A stretch of 41,262 nucleotides of DNA from Candidatus Babelota bacterium (lineage in GTDB: Bacteria; Babelota; Babeliae; Babelales; Vermiphilaceae). The stretch is taken from positions 1 to 41,262 of the forward strand of contig RXKB01000065.1 of NCBI GenBank assembly GCA_003963225.1, in the 5' to 3' direction. A program made the translations under genes and the position numbers. Positions 15,834 to 24,719 of this stretch are shown one piece after another. Position 1 is the first letter of the stretch. Each line of letters opens with the position of its first letter. The notes under the pieces are model-generated. The model was not told where the DNA came from, ran no database searches, and was given only the letters and a program-made list of their open reading frames with translations.

Positions 15834-15840
15834 ACCTGGG
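15806..15840. repeat. 13-nt tandem repeat, 2.7 copies
   Basis: AAACCTGGGGAGT at 15806-15818 and 15819-15831, then a partial AAACCTGGG. Unit length is not a multiple of three. Confidence 0.9.
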
Positions 15841-15858
15841 AACCTAATGCTCATAACT

Positions 15859-16008
15859 ATGACACCACAACAACAAGCCATCCTCGACATTCTCGAAGAC
15901 TCAAAGGGAACAGCGTATGAGAGATACAATAATTGATACTCCGCTGTCCTAGTCATCTCTCCTACCTGTATAGATAGAATCAAAGATTTATTTGCTAAAC
16001 AAAAATAA
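15859..16008 (+). CDS. Small hypothetical protein
   Basis: 49 aa, MTPQQQAILDILEDSKGTAY, ending ISPTCIDRIKDLFAKQK. The C-terminal region has a diverged duplicate at 17748-17876. One UGA glycine. Function unknown. Confidence 0.5.
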
Positions 16009-16010
16009 CT

Positions 16011-16316
16011 ATGAACACAATACCAACCGAGCTTATTGAAAAAGCTCTTGCACTCTGCGGTAAGACAATGGAGGATATGAAGGAATATATTATACCAAAG
16101 TGAAAGCCTTATGACTATTGAAGATATGAGTTCTCCTATCCTAAATTTTTTTCATATCTCCTATCTGACTCATTCTTGGATATTATTGTATCTAAATACT
16201 GTATCTCATACCCAAATGAATATATGGATAATTTAATTTCATCAATAGGTAAATCCATAAACAACCACCAATCATGAGATGCAAAACCTCTCATTGATTT
16301 ACTAAGTAAAATATAA
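16011..16316 (+). CDS. Hypothetical protein
   Basis: 101 aa, MNTIPTELIEKALALCGKTM, mainly helical with an aromatic-rich middle (YGRYEFSYPKFFSYLL). Three UGA glycines. Two bases after the previous stop. No family recognised. Confidence 0.6.
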
Positions 16317-16318
16317 CC

Positions 16319-16432
16319 ATGTCCAACTACTACTGCCAACGATGTGGAAAAGCGATCATAGATATTCCATACTGAAAATGAGAACATACATGTACGCCTT
16401 GATATACAGGAAATGTTTGTCGGGAATCCTAA
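16319..16432 (+). CDS. Zinc-ribbon-like mini protein
   Basis: 37 aa with MSNYYCQRCGKAI and EHTCTPG...VC, four or five Cys/His that could bind one zinc. Three UGA glycines. Function unknown. Confidence 0.45.
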
Positions 16433-16443
16433 CCAATCACTAT

Positions 16444-16527
16444 ATGACTCCTCAACAACCATCTGACCTCTTCTATCATATCATATCTCTCGAAGCTCAA
16501 TGGGAAGAACTACTTACTAACCCCTAA
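16444..16527 (+). CDS. 27-aa hypothetical peptide
   Basis: MTPQQPSDLFYHIISLEAQW, N-terminus like that of the gene at 15859 (MTPQQ). Weakly supported and could be a remnant. Confidence 0.3.
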   Translation: MTPQQPSDLFYHIISLEAQWEELLTNP

Positions 16528-16532
16528 CCCCT

Positions 16533-16880
16533 ATGTCTAATCTAATCGACCTACAGAACAGATTAAAAAATCTAAAAAATAGAACTCAAAAGGATTATGA
16601 ATTCCTATGAGATTCACAAAGGTCTTACGACAAATGACAGATTGATATTCTCGATGAAATCCTCTCCCTCCCTCTCCAACAACAATGGATACCAGTATCA
16701 GAGAGATTGCCGAATATTCCAGATTCAGACTATCTTGTAGTTGTAAGAAATAAGAATAAGGAATGATGAATATATTTATTTGATGTATGAAATTTTACAT
16801 CAGACTGAGTATGGGCTAAGTCTAATACTTGGGAAGAAGTTACTCACTGGCAACCACTCCCTCTACCTCCTAACAACTAA
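16533..16880 (+). CDS. DUF551 family protein
   Basis: 115 aa. A charged N-terminal helical half is followed by the DUF551 signature: QQQWIPVSERLPNIPDSDYLVVV near residue 49 and VTHWQPLPLPP at the C-terminus. Common small phage protein of unknown function. Seven UGA glycines. Confidence 0.8.
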
Positions 16881-17134
16881 CTCTCTATGGAACTTATACC
16901 AATACCAGAAATAAAAAAAATACTAGCTCTCTTAGAGAGAACTCAAGAGGCTTGCAAATACAAGAAAGAGCATCCAGATAAATACGAAGATAGATTATTA
17001 TATTCTGGTAAAGTCGAAGCATATAATGATGCAATTCTTCTTATAAAAAATTATATTCTAAATCTTGAACCAATAACCCTATGAAACTCCTCTCCGAAAT
17101 AGATAACCTATCTCCTAACAACTAACTCTCTATG
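16867..17134 (+). repeat. 23-bp direct repeat around start codons
   Basis: CTCCTAACAACTAACTCTCTATG is present at 16867-16889 and again at 17112-17134. Each copy ends at a gene's ATG. Between them a short chimeric frame (17081-17125) joins a copied MKLL start to the PNN tail of the DUF551 gene. This points to repeat-mediated module exchange. Confidence 0.8.
16887..17084 (+). CDS. Small helical hypothetical protein
   Basis: 65 aa, MELIPIPEIKKILALLERTQ, helical, no UGA. Function unknown. Confidence 0.5.
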   Translation: MELIPIPEIKKILALLERTQEACKYKKEHPDKYEDRLLYSGKVEAYNDAILLIKNYILNLEPITL

Positions 17135-17272
17135 TCAGAATATAAAATATTACAATCATTTACATGAGTAAAGGACTTAGAATTTCAAGTAAACTCTCAT
17201 ATAAAATCCTGATGGACTCCGCTATGATGAGTATGATTCGCATGATGATGGTTTCAATCTATAACAAAATAA
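17132..17272 (+). CDS. DUF1737-like small protein
   Basis: 46 aa: EYKILQSFTGVKDLEFQVNS, HIKSGWTPLGGVGFAGGWFQS. The Y-x-I-L...L...VN...I..GW.P.GG pattern with a Gln near the end is that of DUF1737. Six of its glycines are UGA. Function unknown. Confidence 0.65.
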
Positions 17273-17276
17273 CCCT

Positions 17277-17492
17277 ATGAAACTCCTCCTTATAACATCT
17301 GTATTTATGTTCCAGTATCTTATACTATCATTCGTATTTATGGATTTACTATTCTTCCTAGAGTTACTTAACTCAATAGAGTGAAGAATAGAAATGTTAT
17401 ATGTTATAGTAGTAATGATAACAATATCAGTGATGGTGTATTTAATTTATCTTTTAATAAAATTAGAAAAATGAAACTCCTCCTTATCCTAA
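17277..17492 (+). CDS. Two-pass small membrane protein
   Basis: 71 aa. MKLLLITSVFMFQYLILSF starts one hydrophobic segment (to about residue 30) and MLYVIVVMITISVMVYLIYL is the second. The 3' end overlaps the following lipoprotein by 22 nt. Its first 17 bases are shared with the lipoprotein genes. Confidence 0.5.
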
Positions 17493-17773
17493 CCTCTCTC
17501 TTCCTCCTTGTGTCATGTACGAATCAAGAATATCTATATGACGTAAAGTGATATTGATGCAAAACAGACTGATTCTACTTTAAAGAATTTTGAACGAAAT
17601 ATATCTGATTTACAGAACATACACCATACCTCTCATGAAACGTATTAGAAATGTATAGAAATACAAATGATTGAAAAATATTCCCCATGTCTATTGACTT
17701 GAATATCTGCGACTTCTCCTACACTCGTGAGGAAATCAAATGTTCTAGTCCTCTCTCCTACTGCTATAGATAG
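17471..17773 (+). CDS. Lipoprotein with chimeric C-terminus
   Basis: 100 aa. Signal peptide MKLLLILTSLFLLVSC with lipobox LVSC, then TNQEYLYDVKGYGCKTDG. The final residues (SSPLSYCYR) are an out-of-frame reading of a duplicated fragment of the gene at 15859, so the C-terminus is secondarily altered. Contains one copy of a 28-bp repeat. Eight UGA glycines. Confidence 0.6.
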
Positions 17774-17876
17774 AATCAAGCTCTTATTTGCTAAACAAAA
17801 GACTAAAAAAGGAAAGCTAAAAGTAATATTTCATGCTACACCAGAAGACCCGCTTATATTTGACCCGAATAAATAG
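17748..17876 (+). pseudogene. C-terminal fragment of a gene like that at 15859
   Basis: Open frame VLSPTAIDRIKLLFAKQK, then KGKLKVIFHATPEDPLIFD. The first part matches the end of the 15859 gene (VISPTCIDRIKDLFAKQK) and the reading continues further, so this copy may preserve a longer ancestral C-terminus. No start codon of its own. Confidence 0.55.
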
Positions 17877-17877
17877 C

Positions 17878-17904
17878 TTGCTTTTATCATAAAATCCATA
17901 TAAT
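17878..17904 (+). promoter_or_regulatory. Promoter ahead of the 17928 gene
   Basis: TTGCTT (17878-17883), 15 nt, TATAAT (17899-17904). Predicted start near 17911; leader about 17 nt. Confidence 0.65.
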
Positions 17905-17927
17905 GTTGTATATATAAAGAAGGCAAC

Positions 17928-18137
17928 ATGAGTACAATTACAGATAATTACAAAAAAGCCTGAGTCTATGACTTCCTTGTTGAAGTAACAGGGAAACCAA
18001 GAAGCACAATCCAACAGTTTTTCTATAGGAACAAACTAGATATACGGAACTCACAACATATACTTAACTATTTAAATAATTATGGCAGAGACACACAAAA
18101 AATTCACTCCTGAACAAATCAGAGCATTTGAGGATAA
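17928..18137 (+). CDS. Small helix-turn-helix-like protein
   Basis: 69 aa, MSTITDNYKKAGVYDFLVEVTGKPRSTIQQFFYRNKLDIRNSQHILNYLNN. The middle resembles a DNA-binding helix-turn-helix. Its 3' end overlaps the next gene by 56 nt. With a private promoter it may be a regulator. Confidence 0.5.
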
Positions 18138-18252
18138 ATACAACATCTGAGTAAACAACCACGAAGCTATGGTAGAGTTATTTATGAGGCTATCAGAACA
18201 GAATGAGAGACAGCAAGAGCAGATAAATGAGATAGCACTACTAGTAAAGTAA
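18082..18252 (+). CDS. Small helical hypothetical protein
   Basis: 56 aa, MAETHKKFTPEQIRAFEDKYNIG, then a coiled-coil-like Glu/Gln-rich tail. One UGA glycine. Function unknown. Confidence 0.5.
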
Positions 18253-18255
18253 CTC

Positions 18256-18282
18256 TTGATTTAATCTATAATTAGATATAAT
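18256..18282 (+). promoter_or_regulatory. Promoter ahead of the small terminase operon
   Basis: TTGATT (18256-18261), 15 nt, TATAAT (18277-18282). Predicted start near 18289. The roughly 110-nt leader has no clear interlocked element. Confidence 0.65.
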
Positions 18283-18401
18283 AGTATTATGCTCTACAGG
18301 TGAATAAACATTACACCGACGATTGAAAATATTAGAACTTTAGACTCTTTAACTAACACTTATGGCTACTATCTTATATCTACACTTTAACCTTTTCACT
18401 T

Positions 18402-18680
18402 ATGTTCTCATTTATCAAATCCCTGCTTACTCCAAAGAAAAAACCAGTACAAGATGTACAACCCGAAGCAATAGAAACTCCATACGAGCCTAGAGTTATT
18501 TCTATTGACTCAGTAGTAGATGGACAATGATTTTTACGACTTACAAAGATAGAGGGCTATCTCACCGATGATCCAATCAATGAAACAAGTAAACTTATTC
18601 GTCACCAAGACGACTGACAGTTTCCAGTGATTGAAAAATATTCCCCATGTCTATTTAATAAATTTTTTACTAAGAAATAA
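18402..18680 (+). CDS. Hypothetical protein
   Basis: 92 aa, MFSFIKSLLTPKKKP, then PRVISIDSVVDGQGFLRLTKIEGYLTDDP. Its 3' end carries the second copy of a 28-bp repeat. The stop overlaps the ATG of the small terminase gene (TAATG). Function unknown. Confidence 0.5.
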
Positions 18681-19126
18681 TGGCGGTACAGTGAAAAAAA
18701 CTTACAAAAGAAATAGAAGACACAATACTCTCAGAGAAACTTCTTAATCCAGAAGCAAGCCTGAGAGATATTGCTAAAGAAGCAAATGTAAGTCACCAAA
18801 CTGTAGATAATGTGTTAGATAAAGCACCTGAACTTTTGACAAGTATTGACACTTGAAGAACAGATAAGTTATTATCTACATTAGATACAATTATTTCAGA
18901 ATGAAACGAAGTAATCAGAATGTTTGTATGAGCTATTAGAAATGACCCTGATAATGCTATTCCAGTTAAAACATACAATGACCTCACAGCAATATCTTGA
19001 CTACAAGAAAAAGCATGGAAACAAAAACAGATTATTAAATGAGATGTCACAGAACGTATAGCAATAGAAGACTTATCATCATTGAGTCCGAAAGAATTAG
19101 AAGCAGAAAGAAATAAACTACTCTAG
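18680..19126 (+). CDS. Terminase small subunit candidate
   Basis: 148 aa. N-terminal helix-turn-helix (NPEASLRDIAKEANVSHQTVDNVLDKAP, residues about 22-50), a helical oligomerisation-type middle, and an acidic C-terminus (DLSSLSPKELEAERNKLL) like that of small terminase subunits, which recognise phage DNA and feed it to the large subunit. The large subunit is 13 kb downstream, which is unusual, so this remains a fold-level assignment. Confidence 0.55.
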
Positions 19127-19147
19127 CCGATAGGCTCATTCGATAGA

Positions 19148-19309
19148 ATGTGTACCTGTTGGTTTTTTGTACATATTGATGCAGAGAATTATGTAATAGA
19201 TACATTATGTTTTATCAGACTCACTATTGAGCAGGGTAAAGAAAAGACTAAAAGACTGAGCAATAATAAAACAAATAATGAAAAATTATTTAGAATAACT
19301 GAATTATAA
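19148..19309 (+). CDS. Possible 53-aa peptide
   Basis: MCTCWFFVHIDAENYVIDTL, open to TAA without UGA. It fills the gap between small terminase and the next promoter. No family; could be chance. Confidence 0.3.
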   Translation: MCTCWFFVHIDAENYVIDTLCFIRLTIEQGKEKTKRLSNNKTNNEKLFRITEL

Positions 19310-19314
19310 TAAAT

Positions 19315-19341
19315 TTGATTTTTATCTAATATCCTTATAAT
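19315..19341 (+). promoter_or_regulatory. Promoter of the tail fibre operon
   Basis: TTGATT (19315-19320), 15 nt, TATAAT (19336-19341). Confidence 0.75.
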
Positions 19342-19350
19342 GAAATTAAC

Positions 19351-19381
19351 AAATCCCCCACTTTCTAGGGGATTATTTTTT
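19351..19381 (+). promoter_or_regulatory. 5' hairpin leader of the tail fibre mRNA
   Basis: Starting within a few bases of the predicted start, AATCCCC (19352-19358) pairs with GGGGATT (19368-19374), followed by ATTTTTT and an ATG 14 nt later. It looks like a terminator placed before the gene, or a 5' stabiliser. Confidence 0.6.
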
Positions 19382-19387
19382 GAAATC

Positions 19388-21619
19388 ATGCCAAACTGAA
19401 TAGATGTACAGATTATACGAACAGGCTCTGGTGATATGACCAAAGCAGTTTATGATGTAAACGATACTTGATATGTAGATTCTACTCATAAGATACTACT
19501 GCCTTTTATTAATAAAACAGGAGCTACACTTACAAAAGGTACAATTGTATATTTAAAAGATTCAAGTTCAAGTGCAAACTTTCCAGAAGCTCTCAAAGCA
19601 GATGCAAGCATTGAGTCTACAAGTTCTAAAACAATTGGATGAGTATTTGAAAATGTACTCAATGATGAAACCTGATATATAGTAACAAATGGAGAAGTAC
19701 ATAATCTTGATACTTCTTCTTATAGTGTATGAGCTTCACTATGGCTTTCTACTGTAGCTTGAGAAGTAACTACAACACGTCCAACAGCTCCAGACCATGC
19801 AGTATATATTTGAAAAGTAACACGCTCGCAAGTTTCAAACTGACGAATACATTATTCTATAATAAATGGCTATGAAGTGGATGAACTTCATGATGTATTA
19901 TTTACGGGACTTGCAAATAATGATTTCTTCCAACGTAAATGATGACTTTGGGTAAATAGAACAATCGCACAAGTAAGTACAGATTTATGATTATCAGCAT
20001 TTACTACATGACCAGCATCATCTTCTGATAATGCTATTGTACGATTTGACGGCACTACAGGCAAGCTACTACAGAACAGTAGTGTGTTTATTACTGACTC
20101 AGGGAATCTTGGTGTGTGAATGAGTAACCCAACAACTCCAGTATGAGTTACCACCACAACAGCGGATGCAATAAAAATTATCTGACCACTCGCAGAAAGA
20201 TGAATGAATATTATCGGGTATCATCTTGCAATCTGAGAAACAGGGAGTAGTGCTTCAACAATTATTGGAAATAATGTAAAGGCATCATGAACAACGAATT
20301 CTTCGGTTGTTCGATTCAGGTCGAGTGACCCATGAAACTTTATAAAAATGACATACAATACTGGTATATCATTTCACACGAACATCACAAGTGCTTTATG
20401 AACAGATATTGCTGAGAGTACGAATCAGAGAATGTTAATCACAATGTCGGGCGATGTCGGAATTGGAACAAGCTGACCACAGAAGTTATTACACCTTAAA
20501 TCAAATCAGACAGGCTCAGGAACATCTATTTTAAGGCTAGATAACTGAGGAACTGCATGAAACCAAGTATGAGTAGAATTTTTTGGTTCAACAACAGATT
20601 CTTCATCATCTAACAGAGCAGGAAGAATATATGGCGTATTTGATGGGACATCATTTACGAATGCACGTTTGACATTACAATCAATGACGACTGGTGATGT
20701 ATTAGTTGATACATTGACGGTAAATGGAGGTAAAGTCGGGATAGGGACAACAACGCCAAGTAAGAAATTTCATATTTATGGTGACAATGGGACAGATATG
20801 TTGGGTTTAATAGAATCACCAAATGATAGTGCAAGCCTGGCCTTAATAACTGGTCAAGCCAGTGGTGATTACGCGGCTTTAGCATTTAGACGTATCCAAA
20901 CTAGTGGAGATGGATGGAACTTTGGAATGGGACCAACAAATAATAATTTCGTTGTGACATCGAGAGTTTCTAATACAAATACTGACCGAATGGTAATTGA
21001 TACAAGTGGAAACGTCGGTATCGGTACGACTAGTCCAACATCACTACTTCAAATTTCTTCTCGATTTAAATTTGACACGACAGGTCGAATGGATTGGTGA
21101 ATCTCAGCAAATCAAGGTGCATTATCTTGGGATACAGGGAAAATTCTGATTTATTGACTAGCATGAAATGATGTACAAATAAGTGCAAATGGAATTGGCA
21201 GTAATCAATTATATCTAAAAACTGACGGCACTATAGGCATTTGAAGTAATACGCCATGAGCGAAACTTGATGTATACCATAATAGTAATCGAGTTGCAAG
21301 ATTCACTCAACAAGCTACATCGCTCAGTAATGGAGTTTATACTGTCATGATAGACTCGACAGCTCATACTAGTAATCTCACACAAGCATGAGCATTCTCG
21401 GTTGATGTTAATTCTGGAATGGCACTCGCAATTGCATGAAATGCAAATATTGGCATTTGAATAAACTCATTCGGTAATTGAGTAAGAGTAATGGCAATCG
21501 CAAATGCGACAACAGTTCCAACAACAGACCCAACATGATGAGGAATCATTTATGTTGAGTCAGGAGCACTGAAATACAGAGGCCCTTCTGGTACAATAAC
21601 TACTATCGCTAACCCTTAA
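19388..21619 (+). CDS. Tail fibre / receptor-binding protein
   Basis: 743 aa joined through dozens of UGA glycines. The N-terminal 170 residues (PNGIDVQIIRTGSGDMTKAV...) would attach to the tail. The central part has repeated GIGTTxP- and GNVGIG-type motifs (for example GKVGIGTTTPSKKFHIYGDN and GNVGIGTTSPTSLLQI), typical of trimeric beta-structured phage fibres. The protein ends without a recognisable peptidase-type chaperone domain. It should bind the host surface. Confidence 0.82.
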
Positions 21620-21623
21620 TTAT

Positions 21624-21968
21624 ATGCAATACACTATAACAGCAAAACTCATCATTAACACATGAACAGATATTGATGATTCTGATATTATCAATATTGC
21701 CAAGAATCAAATACTTCTTGAGCCAGCTTCTCAAATTCAAAACGAATCATGAGAACTCATAGAAAATCCCGCTCATAAAGAATGGGAAAACATGAGTGTA
21801 GACACAGCACTTAACGCAATCTTTGAGTCATTCTGCAAATCACCATTTGTGGAAAGGGTTGGGCAGGCTATCGCTCAGGAAGCAAAACGAGAGGCAGAAG
21901 CTCAGGCAACTGCTCTTGGAAGTGCTATGGCACAATATGTTTCTGATAATATGACATTTACTAATTAA
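21624..21968 (+). CDS. Hypothetical structural-region protein
   Basis: 114 aa, MQYTITAKLIINTGTDIDDS. Beta-like N-terminus and an Ala/Glu-rich C-terminal helix (AQEAKREAEAQATALGSAM). Four bases after the fibre gene; possible fibre assembly helper. Confidence 0.55.
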
Positions 21969-21978
21969 CTTTTTATTT

Positions 21979-22242
21979 ATGACACCACACGAACTTTGAA
22001 TCATTAACTTCATACTTCAAGTAGACTGAGACAAATCAAGAGTCTTTCCTTTTAATCAACTCGCAACAGCGATGGAAATATTTAAAAAAATAAAAGCACA
22101 CACAAAAGATGATGTTTTTGTCGGATGAGAAGTAGAATTTACCACAGAAGAGAAATCTCTCATGCTAGAACTTATGAAAAATGTACAATTTTCTGTAATA
22201 CAAGCAGAACACGCAATGTCTCTTTATGAAAAAATTAAATAA
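21979..22242 (+). CDS. Small helical hypothetical protein
   Basis: 87 aa, MTPHELGIINFILQVDGDKS, with TTEEKSLMLELMKNV near the C-terminus. Overlaps the next gene by 17 nt. Function unknown. Confidence 0.55.
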
Positions 22243-22615
22243 ATCATACATCCTTAGTAAAAAATTTGATTCCCTATCGAAAGAGGAAATTCAATATTTG
22301 AAGTCAGAAAAGATTCTGAATGGTTTCGGTGGTGCTTCTCAATCATGGCTCGTCAGATGGCTTATATGATTCATTCTTTCAGACTTTGACACTGCAATTC
22401 CAGATTATCATGATTTCTGATATACTGTTTGAGGTGATGAAGCAAGAAGGCTTGAATGTGATGAAAAGTTCTATCAAGCAATGCTAAATGACATCAGGGC
22501 AAAATATGACAAAAAGGATTGCTGAAAATGGGAACTTGTTTGGAAATCAATCATTGCAGTATGTGCATATTCTGCGATTAGATGGCAATGATATCGGTTC
22601 TTTTTTTATCACTAA
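22226..22615 (+). CDS. Phage protein with HD-x-GY...GGDEARR...CD motif
   Basis: 129 aa. WLVRWLIGFILSDF, IPDYHDFGYTVGGDEARRLECDEKF and YQAMLNDIR form a recognisable arrangement seen in small phage tail-region proteins; I cannot name the family with confidence. The conserved His-Asp and Asp pairs suggest a metal site. Five UGA glycines. Confidence 0.5.
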
Positions 22616-22632
22616 GGAATAATTAAAAAACA

Positions 22633-23502
22633 ATGCAAATCGACAAACTTTACACAGCAATTTGGTATGACACATCGACCTGACATTGAACTCCATTGAC
22701 AGGTCTTTCTGCTACCATAACAATCCGTAATAAAAACACCAATGTTATTGTTATAGATGATGAACCAATGACTGAAGTATGATTATGAGAATATGATTAT
22801 ACGTTTACAGACATGGATTCTACTATTCCATATTCGTATGTAATGAATCCTAATACTACAAGCGCGTATATTGTATCATGATTTGTAGATCCTAGACTTG
22901 CGTATATAGATAAGTCAGTTTCTGAGATTGCAGTATGATGGAATCCATACATAACATGAATTGGAGGAATACAAAACGGTATACAGAAGATTGTAGACAA
23001 GGTAGAGTCAAAGTGAAATGAAATAAAGACAAAGATAGAAGATGAAGTGAAATCTATTGTCATTCCTGAACAAAAAGAACCAATTGTGAATATAACTAAT
23101 GAAAAAGTAGACACAAAAGAATTTCTAAAGGCTATTAAGGAAATTAAACCAGAGGTAAATATTACAACTGAGACAATAGACACTACGCCAATACTGTCTG
23201 CTATCAGAGAAGTGGGGAAAATATCTGATATTAAAATCCCTGAACTTAAAGATATAGATTTTTCATGAGTAGAAAACTCTATCACTACACTTACAGAGTC
23301 ACTTGATGATATGAAGGAGGATATTATAGAAAAACTCGATGAAAAGAAGTGAATATATGAAGCAGTATGAGGATTATTTGAAACAGTCGTTAATAAAAAA
23401 GAGTTAAAAGAAAAAGAAATGGAACAAGAAGATAAAATGAGAGAGGAAGAAGACAATCTTAAACGCCCTCTTCCAAGTTCATTTACGGCTATGTTGCAAT
23501 AA
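22633..23502 (+). CDS. Hypothetical virion protein with coiled coil
   Basis: 289 aa. The first 95 residues look like a beta-sandwich (YTAIWYDTSTGHGTPLTGLSATITIRNKN). The remainder is Ile/Glu/Lys-rich with repeated TETIDTT and KEIKPEV segments, likely a long helical or coiled-coil stalk, ending RPLPSSF. Possibly a tail or fibre-connecting protein. Seven or more UGA glycines. Confidence 0.6.
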
Positions 23503-23526
23503 AAAAGAGGTAATAATTTCTTTCTA

Positions 23527-23742
23527 ATGAACCATCCGAAACCAAACCTTTGAAAATTTTGAAAAGATAATCATTTATCTAAAAAAATAAATCAATATAC
23601 AAAACTATGAGAGTTTATAAGAACTTGGGATAGTGCAATTGAAGTTACTAGAGAGCTTTGAATAAATAATTGAGGAATATGCCGTTGTTGTAAATGAAAA
23701 CAGAAATATTCAGGAAAATTCGTATGGAAATATAATAACTAA
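23527..23742 (+). pseudogene. C-terminal NUMOD1 fragment of a homing endonuclease
   Basis: 71 aa, NLGKFGKDNHLSKKINQYTK, then LGEFIRTWDSAIEVTREL and CRCCKGKQKYSGKFVWKY. This is the tail and NUMOD1 helix-turn-helix of an HNH homing endonuclease with no NUMOD4 or HNH part before it. The GKFGKDN junction is the same sequence at which the gene at 34491-35000 loses homology. Confidence 0.75.
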
Positions 23743-23748
23743 ATTAGT

Positions 23749-23815
23749 TTGATTTTATGCAAAAATTCGTATACTAGACTTAATCAATCCCCCGATATAT
23801 TTTTCGGGGATTTTT
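23749..23815 (+). promoter_or_regulatory. Promoter and 5' hairpin leader of the tail/virion operon
   Basis: TTGATT (23749-23754), 15 nt, TATACT (23770-23775). Just after the predicted start, ATCCCC(C)GA pairs with TCGGGGAT (23788-23811) followed by TTTTTC. Gene start at 23823. Confidence 0.7.
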
Positions 23816-23822
23816 CTAAATT

Positions 23823-24719
23823 ATGGCAACACTCGCAACCCTTGAAACACTCGCATATAATATTCTTAGAGAAGAGCAGGACAGCTCAGCTTACCCTCTT
23901 ACTTTCGTGGATACGCTTCTAAACTCTGCACAATCTCGTATATGTAGAGGAACAGTAATAAACCCTATGAATGGACAGGCAGTACGCAAGGGAAAGCTAT
24001 CTTTTCTCGATACTTCTGCATTCTATTCAAATGTAAACGTCACTACGCTATCAGCTGATGCAGTCATCGGAGGAAATACACTCAGCGCAGATACTACCAA
24101 TTATCCAAGCTCTGGAGCTATCTATGTAAACGGAGATATTATTACATACACAGGGAAGACAAGTACACAGTTTACAGGAGTTACAGGGATACAATTTGCA
24201 CACTTAGCAGGATCACAAGTATCTATTATATTCTCTCTGCCTACTAATTACAGTTCACTCACAAATATCACGTATGCTAATAGTTTTAAACTTACACCAA
24301 AGCTCTATGATGATATATGGGAGGATTTAAACGGAGTAAAAGGGCAATTTCGTACAGATGCACAAGGATACCGAAGTCGTGCTACTATAGACCCTTTTTA
24401 CACGATTATAGGTGATTATTTCCTTATATTCAATCGTAATAATACAGGTGACCAAATACACGTTAGATATGAGAAAAAGCCTACTACAATGGCATTAAAC
24501 ACTGATACAGCTACTATACCAGATGAAGATGCGCCAGTTATTGCTTATCTTGCTATCTGAGAGCTTCTATTTAACCGCTGAGAAGAAGCGAGAGCAGGAG
24601 AGATACTAAACTTCGCTATTAATCAGGTAAAAGAAATGTACACTCACTATAACAACTCTAGTTATGAGAGTATATCAGGCGTTCAATATCGTACAGCAAA
24701 ACCTAAACTCAATATCTAA
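23823..24719 (+). CDS. Tail adaptor (head-tail connector / tubular A-like)
   Basis: 298 aa. N-terminal helix ATLATLETLAYNILREEQDS with LTFVDTLLNSAQSRICRG, a beta domain in the middle and a C-terminal pair of helices (PVIAYLAIGELLFNRGEEARAGEILNFAINQVKEM). This resembles podovirus adaptor proteins that bind below the portal. Only two UGA, both near the C-terminus. The next gene overlaps its stop (TAATG). Confidence 0.65.

Larger units (their letters stand above)
17668..18655 (+). repeat. 28-bp direct repeat read in two frames
   Basis: The same 28 bases occur at 17668-17695 and 18628-18655 (core GAAAAATATTCCCCATGTCT). In the first gene they encode part of GKIFPMSI; in the second, IEKYSPCLF. The shared DNA is therefore not conserved for protein sequence. 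Confidence 0.85.

Noticed and set aside
22797..23456. 219-aa minus-strand ORF rich in Ser, Ile and Phe
   Set aside because: Shadow of the plus-strand 289-aa gene; composition is typical of antisense to Glu/Lys-rich coding sequence.
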